64,000 nt of DNA from Halorubrum sp. SD626R (GTDB lineage Archaea; Halobacteriota; Halobacteria; Halobacteriales; Haloferacaceae): assembly GCF_001261915.1 (NCBI RefSeq), contig NZ_CVRT01000031.1, forward strand, positions 1 to 64,000. Direction: 5' to 3'. Of the stretch, positions 1 to 7,363 are shown piece by piece (position 1 is the stretch's first letter; each line of letters begins with the position of its first letter). The notes under the pieces were generated by a model. It saw nothing but the letters and a program-made list of their open reading frames with translations, was not told where the DNA came from and made no database searches. Made by a program: the position numbers and the translations under genes.

Positions 1-124
1 CGTGGGTGTAAACTGGCTTAAATTCGCAATTACGGCACCGAACTCGGTCGTGTTTCTCCCACGTCATAATGCTCTGGTGACCGCAGCGAGGACAGGATGT
101 ATTCTCCCAGAACCGCTTGAGTCG
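1..124 (-). pseudogene. Zinc-ribbon transposase fragment (IS1595-like), continues off the window
   Basis: Read on the minus strand, this stretch gives an open frame containing CPRCGHQS and, 20 residues on, CRNCEFKP. These two CxxC pairs form the N-terminal zinc ribbon seen in IS1595-type transposases. The frame runs off the left edge of the window, so the catalytic domain is not visible. The upstream part of the same gene lies at 1299-1375, and the IS630-type element separates the two. If that element is removed at the outer bases of its 18-base inverted ends, the frame joins as INTE-RLKRFW. The family call rests on the zinc ribbon alone and is moderate. Confidence 0.55.
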
Positions 125-1298
125 CCGCTCGATGCGTAATGAGTGAGGAATCTTTTGTGGGGTCGGTTCGATGTGCTGGCAATGGGACGCGAGCGACGCA
201 AAGAGATCAAGCGTCACATCTCAGAGGAGAAGCTCGACGAGCTTCTTCGCGACGCCGAAGACAAGCACAGGATTCGGCGTCTCGGGTTCGTGAAGAATCT
301 CTACCAAGGCGACACGATTGCGGAAGCTGCCGACCGGGAAGCTCGGTCGGCAGCGACCGGCCGCCGATGGGCGGATGCGTGGAACGAGGGCGGAGTCGAA
401 GAATTGATGCCGAGTTTCGGGGGCGGCCGGCCCCCGAAACTCGCCGAGGACGAACAAGAAGAACTGCTTGAACTTCTCCAAGAGGGCCAGCCATGGAAAT
501 CACAGGAGATACAGCACCTTCTGGCTGAGGAGTTCGGTGTCGAGTACCACCCAGATTACCTCGGGAAGTTTCTCCGAGATCTTGGGTTGTCGTACGCGAA
601 ACCCCGGCCGAAACGACCGAATAGGCCGGAGAATCCCGAGGAAGTCCTCGACGAGCGCGTCGCTGACGCGCTCGACGAGACTGACGACGAACCCCACAAC
701 AAGGAGGAGGGTGACGAAGAAGACGGATGGGTTGTTGACGACGATATTTGTACAGACGGCGGTACGGTCGTCGGTTTTTTCGATGCCTCACACCCCCAGC
801 CGTACGATAATTCGCGGCGGGTGTGGTACGTCGATGACCCACACGTTGAACGGCAGTTAGTCAAAACCGAAGATTCGGCGGTTGGATTCTACGCATTGAA
901 CGGAGTAAGCCTGGTTCGCTGGACCGAAACAGAAGAGAAAGAGAAGATCTGTAGCGTCTTAGAGACGGTCCGCGAGCAGAATCCGGGACAGCGGATTCTG
1001 CTCGTCTTAGATAAGCACGGATCGCACATCTGTGAATACACGCGCAAGCGCGCACATCAACTAGGGATCGATCTGATCTTCCTTCCAGCAGGTTCGCCGC
1101 ATCTCAACCCAATCGAGCAAGTCTGGAAACAGATGAAATGGACGATGTCGCCGATCATTGTCGGCGACGAAGACGAATTTCACGAACTCGTCAAAGACGT
1201 ATTTGAACAAGTGACACAGCGAGTCAGCTACGCCAAAAAGTGGTGTGAGAAGTTTCTTAGCGTTCAGAAGTTATCTTGATCATTACGCATCGAGCGGC
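124..1298. mobile_element. IS630-family insertion sequence
   Basis: A complete element of about 1.17 kb. Its ends are perfect inverted copies of GCCGCTCGATGCGTAATGA, at 124-142 and 1280-1298. It encodes one intact transposase. IS630 elements normally insert at TA. A TA lies inside the repeated ends, so the true boundary could instead be the TA, which would make the outer 12 bases on each side a palindromic target. The split host gene reads through in frame only if the 18-base repeats belong to the element. No other target duplication is visible. Confidence 0.8.
182..1279 (+). CDS. IS630-family transposase
   Basis: DDE transposase of the IS630 family, which cuts and pastes its own element. 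The N-terminal part (about residues 1-150) is helix-turn-helix-like and includes GGGRPPKLAEDEQEELLELL, typical of the IS630 DNA-binding region. The catalytic triad is visible as D in VVGFFDASH, D in LLVLDKHGSH, and E in HLNPIEQVWKQMKW. An acidic stretch of about 40 residues before the first Asp is a haloarchaeal trait. The ATG at 182 is preferred over an upstream in-frame GTG at 143, which lies at the inner edge of the terminal repeat. The frame is intact and the inverted ends are present, so it may still be mobile. Confidence 0.88.
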   Translation: MGRERRKEIKRHISEEKLDELLRDAEDKHRIRRLGFVKNLYQGDTIAEAADREARSAATGRRWADAWNEGGVEELMPSFGGGRPPKLAEDEQEELLELLQEGQPWKSQEIQHLLAEEFGVEYHPDYLGKFLRDLGLSYAKPRPKRPNRPENPEEVLDERVADALDETDDEPHNKEEGDEEDGWVVDDDICTDGGTVVGFFDASHPQPYDNSRRVWYVDDPHVERQLVKTEDSAVGFYALNGVSLVRWTETEEKEKICSVLETVREQNPGQRILLVLDKHGSHICEYTRKRAHQLGIDLIFLPAGSPHLNPIEQVWKQMKWTMSPIIVGDEDEFHELVKDVFEQVTQRVSYAKKWCEKFLSVQKLS

Positions 1299-1375
1299 TC
1301 GGTGTTGATCTCTATGACTCCGAGCTCGATCAACTGCCGAAACATCCCGCCGAACGCTGACTCAGTGGAAGACAT
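1299..1375 (-). pseudogene. 5' fragment of the disrupted zinc-ribbon transposase
   Basis: On the minus strand an ATG at 1375 opens a frame beginning MSSTESAFGGMFRQ and reaching IEINTE just before the IS630-type end. It is in phase with the zinc-ribbon fragment at 1-124 once the element is removed. I read it as the N-terminus of the gene that received the insertion. It lies at the edge of the replication origin, so one transposon gene bordered the origin before a second one landed in it. Confidence 0.5.
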
Positions 1376-1464
1376 ATCGCCAGATTAGAACTGTCTGAGT
1401 GTAATTATACGGGCTTTCCGCGTTTCTACATAAGAGCGAGCATTTTCGTCTGTGTGTAGGACCA

Positions 1465-1536
1465 ACCCTCCACCGTTTCCGAAGCTTTTGTTGAACAGAG
1501 ATCTTGAGGACCCTCACACCACCATTTCCGGAGCTA
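1465..1536 (-). repeat. Origin recognition boxes, left pair
   Basis: Two copies on the minus strand, at 1465-1488 and 1511-1536. They match the core CTTCGGAAACGGTGGAG with few changes. Their orientation opposes the copies at 1746-1868, and together they flank the AT-rich segment. Orc1/Cdc6 would bind here. Confidence 0.75.
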
Positions 1537-1609
1537 TCCACGAAAGAGAAACTACCGTCTCGAAAGATCCCGCAAAAACAACCGGGAACAGAGCCCTACG
1601 AGTGAATCT

Positions 1610-1700
1610 TATACTTAGCAGAGAATAATATAATTTATTTTATTTTTATTGTTAGCTCTATTGCGGTTACTGTTTTAATTATATTGTCTTAGTCTTTTCT
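1610..1700. other. AT-rich duplex unwinding element
   Basis: A stretch dominated by A and T, including runs of TTTTATTTTTATTG, lying between oppositely oriented origin repeats. It is the expected site of first strand opening. The assignment comes from base composition and position only. Confidence 0.6.
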
Positions 1701-1745
1701 TTGTCTATTTGATACTTCTTGGGATGGGAATACACGTATCTCGAT

Positions 1746-1868
1746 AGCTTCGGAAACAGTGGAGTGACTGTGTTATATAAATAAACGTAGCTTCGGAAAC
1801 GGTGGTGTGTGTAGTGTTTATATACATAGTAGCTACGGACGCTTCGGAAGCTAAGGAAGCGGTGGTTT
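1746..1868 (+). repeat. Origin recognition boxes, right group
   Basis: Three copies on the plus strand, at 1746-1770, 1788-1812 and 1841-1868. The first two keep AGCTTCGGAAAC followed by a G-rich tail. The third is diverged, with GCTTCGGAAGCTAAGGAAGC before GGTGG. A TATA-like TTTATATA lies between the second and third copies, upstream of orc1/cdc6. Initiator binding could therefore also control transcription of its own gene. Confidence 0.75.
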
Positions 1869-1897
1869 TATGATTTTGCTCTCTGAGACTTCCTGAC

Positions 1898-3154
1898 ATG
1901 GGAATGTTCCAGCGGGATCGTCAGGTGTTCGCTGACGCCGAACCGCTTGACGATTCCTACGAGCCCGAAGACATCCGCAAACGGGACGAGGAACTCGAAA
2001 AGTACCAGCGTGCTCTCCAGCCGATCATCGATAACCGGCCAACGTCGAATATCTTCCTGTACGGGAAGACGGGAACGGGAAAGACCGTCGCGACGAAGTT
2101 TATGTTATCGCATCTAGAGGCTGACACTGCCGAGTACGACGATGTTCAGCTCTCGACAGTCTGGGTCAGCTGTGAGAACCTCTCCTCGTCCTATCAAGTT
2201 GCTGTCGCGCTTGTCAACGAACTCCGTGATAACCAGGATAAAGACCGCATTAGTGCTACTGGCTACTCTCAGCAACGAGTTTTCGATATTCTCTACGAAG
2301 AACTTGATGCGCTTGGTGGTACCGTCGTTATCGTTCTCGACGAAATCGACAATATCGGCCACTCCGACGACATCCTCTACGGACTCCCTCGCGCACGATC
2401 GAACGGCTATGTCGACGACGTCCGCCCAGTGATCGTCGGCATCAGTAACGACTTCCAGTTCCGGGACAGCCTTTCGCCGAAAGTCAAGGACACACTCGCG
2501 GAAAAAGAGATTCTTTTTCCTCCGTACGATGCGGATCAACTCCGCTCGATTCTCAGTCCACGTGCCGAGAAAGCGTTCCACGACGATGTGTTATCAGATG
2601 ATGTTGTCCCGCTCTGTGCGGCATTTGCTGCTCAGGATACTGGATCGGCTCGACAAGCAATTCGACTGCTTCGTGAGGCTGGCGAACTTGCGCAAGCTGC
2701 TGATTCCGACGCGGTAACTGAGGAGCACGTTCGGAACGCCCAAGACGAGCTCGAAAAGAACCAACTCTACGAGGGGATGCAAGAACTCACGACACAAGGA
2801 CACGCTGTCCTCTGTGCGCTCGCATACCACCAGGCGCTTGATGATGTCCCTGTGCGTTCTCGTGATCTCTACGAACGATACGTGAAGATCTGCGACCGTC
2901 TCGACACCGACAGTGTGAGCGAACGTCGTGTCCGGGATCACCTTTCAGATATGAATATGCTCGGGCTGATCAATCTCTATGAGCGGAATGAGGGTCTCTC
3001 GGCTGGTCGGTATCACGAATACGAGCTTGATGTCCCATTGAAAGCAGTGCTCGAGGTTCTTCTCGAAACAACTCGCTTCCAAGAGCTCGCGAACATCATC
3101 CAATCGACAGCCGATGATAACAATCTGCTCCAGTCGGATATCTCCGACTACTGA
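1898..3154 (+). CDS. cdc6: Orc1/Cdc6 replication initiator
   Basis: AAA+ ATPase that binds origin repeats and recruits the MCM helicase. Walker A is GKTGTGKT at residues 56-63 and Walker B is VLDEID at about 146-151. The C-terminal third (from about residue 300) has the size and helical pattern of the winged-helix DNA-binding domain. The length of 418 residues is normal. Origin repeats lie on both sides of the gene, which is strong evidence that it serves this origin. The N-terminus begins MGMFQRDRQVFADAEPLDDS, with a typical phenylalanine/aspartate-rich start; a second ATG two codons in is also possible. Haloarchaea carry many orc paralogues, so I do not give a number. Confidence 0.93.
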   Translation: MGMFQRDRQVFADAEPLDDSYEPEDIRKRDEELEKYQRALQPIIDNRPTSNIFLYGKTGTGKTVATKFMLSHLEADTAEYDDVQLSTVWVSCENLSSSYQVAVALVNELRDNQDKDRISATGYSQQRVFDILYEELDALGGTVVIVLDEIDNIGHSDDILYGLPRARSNGYVDDVRPVIVGISNDFQFRDSLSPKVKDTLAEKEILFPPYDADQLRSILSPRAEKAFHDDVLSDDVVPLCAAFAAQDTGSARQAIRLLREAGELAQAADSDAVTEEHVRNAQDELEKNQLYEGMQELTTQGHAVLCALAYHQALDDVPVRSRDLYERYVKICDRLDTDSVSERRVRDHLSDMNMLGLINLYERNEGLSAGRYHEYELDVPLKAVLEVLLETTRFQELANIIQSTADDNNLLQSDISDY

Positions 3155-3206
3155 GTTCCTCCTCTGTGATCTTCAATACGAAATCTCACCCTATCTTGCT
3201 TCCAAA

Positions 3207-3364
3207 AGCTTCGGAAACGGTGGAGGGTCTGTAGTTTCTCAAGACTCCGAAAATAACGGAAGCAGAGCGAACACGGCCACTCTGGTCCCACGCCACGATC
3301 GTTCTGAATTGTTAGTCAAGGGGATCAGACCCGCTACTGAAAGCTCCGGAAACGGTGGAGGGGT
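3207..3364 (+). repeat. Origin recognition boxes downstream of orc1/cdc6
   Basis: Two plus-strand copies, at 3207-3230 (AGCTTCGGAAACGGTGG core) and 3340-3364 (AGCTCCGGAAACGGTGG core). They match the upstream repeats closely. Flanking of the initiator gene on both sides is known at some haloarchaeal origins. The rest of 3155-3589 holds no gene. It contains a promoter for the next gene and becomes AT-rich after about 3420. Confidence 0.75.
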
Positions 3365-3560
3365 AATACCTTGTGAGCTCAGTTGCTCCAGCAAAATTCA
3401 GACAAATAGAACAACCTAAAATTCTGTATACTGAGCTCTGTATTAGTCTAAACTAACGCTCATACCCCAGTTTGGGTATCTGATAAGATAGCTAGTTCAC
3501 TAGAAGAAATCATACGGAATAGCAGCCTGTCATGTAGATCCACAATCAAATAAAAGGAGA

Positions 3561-3568
3561 TATAAAAC
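3561..3568 (+). promoter_or_regulatory. TATA-like promoter of the Mrr-type gene
   Basis: TATAAAAC lies about 26-29 bases before the ATG at 3590. That spacing gives a nearly leaderless transcript, as is usual in haloarchaea. Confidence 0.5.
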
Positions 3569-3589
3569 GAGAAAGTTACTGTGGTGGAT

Positions 3590-4573
3590 ATGCGCGATAT
3601 ACCCCGTATTCGATCTGCTCTCCAACAAACAGACTCAGCGAAATTCGAGGAACTAGTTGCTGCTGTGTGGTCTCAGATGGGTTGGTCAACGCGGGTATCA
3701 CAGCAAGGTCGAGACCAGGGAATCGATATTGTAGCAACTAAATCGGACCTGATTGAACAAAAAGCGATTATCCAAGCTAAACGGTATAGTGATTCAAACA
3801 AAGTTGGTAGACCAGACATTCAGCAATATTCTTCGCTGAAAACTGAATATCCCGATGTGGACTCCATTATTGTTGTCACATCTAGCTCATTTACAAGCGA
3901 GGCGAAACAACTAGCTGAACAGTTAGGTGTCAAAATTGTAAATGGTTCTGAGTTGGCTGAGGCTTGCGTTCAGAACATCTCAGAAGAAAATCTCTCAAAA
4001 TATATTGAGTATACTGGGTCGGGGAAGGATATCGTGGAGAGTAGTGGTCAGGTGAACTCTGACCGGATTAAAATAAATCAACTAACTAGTTCTGAAGAAG
4101 ACCTAGCAGACTTCTACTCTGGGTATCTACGACGACTCTCTGAAGCGGTTCAGCACGGCAATCGTGAGCGAACATTTTTCATCAAGATTGACCGAGAGCA
4201 CAACGAAACTAGTGAGTACACAGTACGGGGTACCACTCACCAAATCCAGTTTCCCGCAGAATCTCCAAAACTATTGGGACAATTACAGAAAACCGCAAAA
4301 AAGTATGGCTGGACAGTAGTCAATTCTGAAACCTATGGCTCCGGCGCTGGCGGTGTTGAGATGGTCGTACCTCCCGAAGAAGCAAATATGTTCTTTATAT
4401 CTTTAGACACCACTTTACCAGAATCTCCTATCCCTAGGCGCCAAGCACGCATTATAAAATTGATGCTTGAACGAATTTATGACCAGGACCTATCTGGTTC
4501 CGAAATTACTGACTTGGTTCACGGCGCTCACAATGACCCCACTATAGAGTCTCATACACGGGTTATTAGATGA
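3590..4573 (+). CDS. Mrr-family restriction endonuclease-like protein
   Basis: The N-terminal half is a PD-(D/E)xK nuclease domain of the Mrr type. The first helix is KFEELVAAVWSQMGW. Asp46 lies in QGIDIVA, and the QAK variant of the catalytic pair is at residues 62-64 (IIQAKRY). Gln in place of Glu at this position is common in the Mrr branch. The second half (about residues 150-327) is unrecognised and may bind DNA or a partner. Mrr proteins cut foreign or modified DNA in the cytoplasm. Start: ATG at 3590 rather than the GTGs at 3581/3584, because the TATA box fits a leaderless transcript. The gene is visibly more AT-rich than its neighbours, which suggests recent transfer. No methylase is adjacent, so type IV restriction or DNA repair are both possible. 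Confidence 0.75.
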   Translation: MRDIPRIRSALQQTDSAKFEELVAAVWSQMGWSTRVSQQGRDQGIDIVATKSDLIEQKAIIQAKRYSDSNKVGRPDIQQYSSLKTEYPDVDSIIVVTSSSFTSEAKQLAEQLGVKIVNGSELAEACVQNISEENLSKYIEYTGSGKDIVESSGQVNSDRIKINQLTSSEEDLADFYSGYLRRLSEAVQHGNRERTFFIKIDREHNETSEYTVRGTTHQIQFPAESPKLLGQLQKTAKKYGWTVVNSETYGSGAGGVEMVVPPEEANMFFISLDTTLPESPIPRRQARIIKLMLERIYDQDLSGSEITDLVHGAHNDPTIESHTRVIR

Positions 4574-4711
4574 TCTATTTGATTCTGATTTAACACGTTC
4601 CTGGAATCAGATCTCCTACGGCAGATGGGTCGGTGAAATCTTGTCTATTTAACAAAAGGTGGCATCGAAATATAAAATTTGAAGAATTAAGACAGGCGAG
4701 ATGCCTCTGAC

Positions 4712-6136
4712 CTACTCCTCCCTCCCCGGTGGTTGAACGACATCTGCGAGGGATCGAACCAATTGGATCCCATTATCGTAGTCAGTCGTCACCCGATATC
4801 CTTCTTTGTCCTGCTCAACGGCCCCTACGCTTGGATGCGCGAGCAGTTGGAGGGCGGATCGAACCTCTTCGGTGGTTGGGATATCGTTCGAGTCCTCCAT
4901 GCCCACGACGATCCACCGGACGTCCTCCGCTGTCTCCACGGCTCCGTCGGCACGCTCGAGAGCCCGGATGACCGCAAGAAGAGTCTCTCCAGCATCGATC
5001 CGGTCTTGGATGTACTCATCGAGGATGTCGAGTCTGTCGTCTTGGAAGGCTCCTGAGCGTGTCAAGAGGGCCAATATCTCCTCAGGTGGGACGGCATACT
5101 CCTCCCGGCGATCGAGGAGTTCGACGAGGTCGTCGACGGCGATTGTTGTCAGCTCAGTCGTCTCGGCATTATCGATCACCTTCGGGGCGAAGCCTGGGGC
5201 GACCACGATGGCGTGATCGGCTCCACGCTGGCGTCGGTGTTTGTCTACGTTGGTGACTTCTAGCGAGTTGACTCGGCCGTTCCCTCGGGCCTTTACCTCG
5301 ATAACGACGTGTTCGGGAGATCGGATCTCCACGTCGGTGTCACCCCCTCCTTCGATCCAGTCGGCGGCACAGCCCAGCCGAGAGAAAGCCTTCGCAACGA
5401 GTTTCTCGAACTCCTCGTGGGCGTTCCCGTCCGTGCTGGCCGCCTGGAGTTTGTCGGCGAGGTCGGGAGCTGGTCCGTCGTCTTCGTCATCGACCGGGTG
5501 AACACGCTCGCCGGCATCGGTCAGGTCGGCAATAGCGGTCTCGACTGATTCCTCGCCAGAGAGTTGGTTGAGGCGCTTGTCTGCGACTCGTGTAAATCCC
5601 TGCGGGCGGTAGGTCTCATCATAGCCAACGAGCTCGTTGAATTCCTCAATGTCGACGTCGACTTCCTCAACATCGGTGAGGAAGGTCATGTACTCCCACG
5701 GGCTTTCCTCGTTCCAGCGACTGTGTTCAACGTTCTCTCTCCAGAGATACTCCGCAAGGTCGGGGTCATGTCGGAGTTGGAGGACTTGACCCCTCGCGAC
5801 GAACGCGCCATCGTGGTAGACGAGCGCGATGTCGTTTCGCTCGACGTTCCGCCACGTCCCGTCTACTGAAGTACCCCAGACATGGACGAGATCGTTGTCA
5901 GATGTCGTCCGAAACAGTTCGAGATCCTCGTCATTGAGGTAGGACTCAATATCCTCAATTGGGTGCCCATCTCGGATGAACTGTTTGTAGTCCTCGAACG
6001 CGTCGTCGCGACCAGCGGGGAGGATCACGATTCCGGTCATGCTTGAGTGGAAATTATTGCTGGGGAGAATATAGCTGGCTACAACTTCATTGACTCTGTT
6101 GAATACAGAGCGCGAGTCAGTCAGCGCCATCAGCAC
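4712..6136 (-). CDS. Restriction endonuclease-like protein with N-terminal reader-like domain
   Basis: The middle of the protein carries a second Mrr-like PD-(D/E)xK domain. The helix is EEFEKLVAKAFSRLGC, Asp268 lies in GGDTDVEI, and the ExK pair is at 280-282 (VIEVKARG). The first 190 residues are a separate domain with short beta-rich segments (LVHVWGTS, DIALVYHDGAFVARGQV, WEYMTFLTDVEEVDVD). They resemble PUA/EVE-type modified-base readers, an inference from pattern only. The C-terminal 120 residues are helical and unassigned. Starts at 6136, 6130 and 6040 (MTGIVILPAG) are all possible. The gene is convergent with the other Mrr-like gene across a 138-base gap. A reader plus nuclease would fit type IV restriction. 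Confidence 0.65.
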   Translation of the reverse strand: MLMALTDSRSVFNRVNEVVASYILPSNNFHSSMTGIVILPAGRDDAFEDYKQFIRDGHPIEDIESYLNDEDLELFRTTSDNDLVHVWGTSVDGTWRNVERNDIALVYHDGAFVARGQVLQLRHDPDLAEYLWRENVEHSRWNEESPWEYMTFLTDVEEVDVDIEEFNELVGYDETYRPQGFTRVADKRLNQLSGEESVETAIADLTDAGERVHPVDDEDDGPAPDLADKLQAASTDGNAHEEFEKLVAKAFSRLGCAADWIEGGGDTDVEIRSPEHVVIEVKARGNGRVNSLEVTNVDKHRRQRGADHAIVVAPGFAPKVIDNAETTELTTIAVDDLVELLDRREEYAVPPEEILALLTRSGAFQDDRLDILDEYIQDRIDAGETLLAVIRALERADGAVETAEDVRWIVVGMEDSNDIPTTEEVRSALQLLAHPSVGAVEQDKEGYRVTTDYDNGIQLVRSLADVVQPPGREE

Positions 6137-6220
6137 CGTTTCACGACCACACTATACTCGTCTCAGCGACGGGTACGCAAACCCCTCAATATTTGAGCGT
6201 CGCCGGAGACAACACGCGTG

Positions 6221-6517
6221 ATGCCCTCCATTATCGATGAGACCGTGTTCGGCGAGCCCTCCAGAAGGCTTGGACTGGTTTTCCTCTGTGGCGCACTTCT
6301 GATAGCCGGGCAGCAAGCGTACTACGTCATTCTAAAGGAGGCGACGCTCTACTATGCCACACTATTTATTGGTGCTGGGATGGCCCTCTCCGGCATTGCC
6401 GAGTCCTTGCCAAAATCTCGACGGCGGGCTTCTGGTGCCCTGCGACTCACAGCGATCGCTGTACTGGCAGGTATTCTCGTGATCGGCTTCGTCAGGCCCG
6501 AGCTCCTCTTAGTGTGA
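6221..6517 (+). CDS. Small membrane protein
   Basis: A protein of 98 residues that I do not recognise. Three hydrophobic segments are visible: GLVFLCGALLIAGQQAYYVI, ATLYYATLFIGAGMALSGIA, and LTAIAVLAGILVIGF near the C-terminus, with a basic loop KSRRRAS before the last. ATG at 6221 is preferred to the overlapping GTG at 6218. It is divergent from the nuclease gene at 4712-6136. It is probably a real haloarchaeal membrane protein of unknown role. Confidence 0.6.
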   Translation: MPSIIDETVFGEPSRRLGLVFLCGALLIAGQQAYYVILKEATLYYATLFIGAGMALSGIAESLPKSRRRASGALRLTAIAVLAGILVIGFVRPELLLV

Positions 6518-6941
6518 TTGAGCCGATTGGGTTGAGTTCACCGCTCTTGTAAGGAGTTCATTGACACGGAGAACTCATCAGGAGTGACCGAAAAGACAAG
6601 AGGTAAAGTTGCTACACACACCCTCTGTATCCCGCACGGAGCTCCTGACAGGTAGCAAAAAAGGTTGTATCTTGGGCAGTACGTGAGTCCACTGTATTGA
6701 CCGATATTGATCCGGATATGTGGACTGTTCTATGACATCGCGCACGATGGCTACTCACGACCTGCGGTCACGCTGCTGTCCTGGAACAGTACTTTCTCCT
6801 CGCTCGCCCCGAGTATAGGTCACAGAGTCTCTAATTTTGAGGAGAGGGAGCACCGCTAAGTCGGTTTCAACAGCCGGATTAGCTCCAAAACAGAGTCACA
6901 CGCTCCCTCTCTCCCTCGAAGTAGCCTGTGAACTCGTGAGC
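6518..6941. other. Gene-free interval
   Basis: About 420 bases in which I see no credible gene. The one notable item is the 39-base repeat at 6618-6656, which has a partner at 55650-55688. Confidence 0.5.
6618..6656 (+). repeat. Dispersed 39-base repeat, copy A
   Basis: This copy matches 55650-55688 at 33 of 39 positions by my count. The most conserved part is TCCTGACAGGTAGC, which contains the palindrome CCTGACAGG. It sits between two small plus-strand genes. Function unknown. Confidence 0.55.
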
Positions 6942-7109
6942 ATGACCCCTGATGACCCAGAGACGATCCGTGGCGACTGCTCGTTCTGCGGCGAGACAGT
7001 CACAGGTCGGCACGCACTCATCCACTACGAGACCACTGACGGTGATCCGGGCGTGTGGGCCGAATGTCCAAGTTGTGGCGAGGTCGTTGACCCCACCGGT
7101 GTTCATTAA
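6942..7109 (+). CDS. Small double-CxxC zinc-finger protein
   Basis: A 55-residue protein with two metal-binding knuckles, CSFCGE and CPSCGE, about 36 residues apart. The ligands suit one zinc ribbon. Small CPxCG-type proteins of this kind are abundant in haloarchaea; several are thought to be regulatory or to bind nucleic acid or protein. The ATG at 6942 (MTPDDPETIRG) is chosen. Upstream in-frame sequence to 6837 is low-complexity and unlikely to be coding. The gene ends overlapping the convergent gene at 7106-7363 by four bases. Confidence 0.65.
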   Translation: MTPDDPETIRGDCSFCGETVTGRHALIHYETTDGDPGVWAECPSCGEVVDPTGVH

Positions 7110-7363
7110 AATAAGTTGATCACAGCACCAAGAGCAAATCCGACTCCCAACGCAAGGGTTGAATAAGCAGCTTGTTTGCCCGTAGCACGAAAAATACCGG
7201 AACACGATATTCCAACCGAGCATCCGAAAAGGAACCCATGAACTGGTTTTCCGTCACTCCCGACAACTCCTGATAATACGAATTCAACGAGGAGTATACC
7301 AACGAGGCCGATTAGAAACAGAGAGCCATCTCGCCAAATGCCCCGCTCTCGTTTTTTAATCAT
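7106..7363 (-). CDS. Small membrane protein, last gene of the M23 peptidase operon
   Basis: An 85-residue protein starting MIKKRERGIWRDGS. It has two or three hydrophobic segments: SLFLIGLVGILLVEFVLSGV, a glycine-rich middle (FLFGCSVGISCSG), and STLALGVGFALGAVI. It is not recognised. Its ATG lies inside the last codons of the M23 peptidase gene (ATGTATGATTAA), so the two are translationally coupled. A longer reading of this frame to 7594 lies inside the peptidase gene and is rejected. Confidence 0.6.
   Translation of the reverse strand: MIKKRERGIWRDGSLFLIGLVGILLVEFVLSGVVGSDGKPVHGFLFGCSVGISCSGIFRATGKQAAYSTLALGVGFALGAVINLF

Larger units (their letters stand above)
1376..1897. other. Replication origin region upstream of orc1/cdc6
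   Basis: About 520 bases with no gene. Two repeats of the origin-recognition type point left (1465-1536) and three point right (1746-1868). Between them is an AT-rich segment, densest at about 1610-1700. Inverted origin-recognition boxes around an AT-rich unwinding element, next to an orc1/cdc6 gene, is the known layout of haloarchaeal origins. That this copy is active is inferred. Confidence 0.8.
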
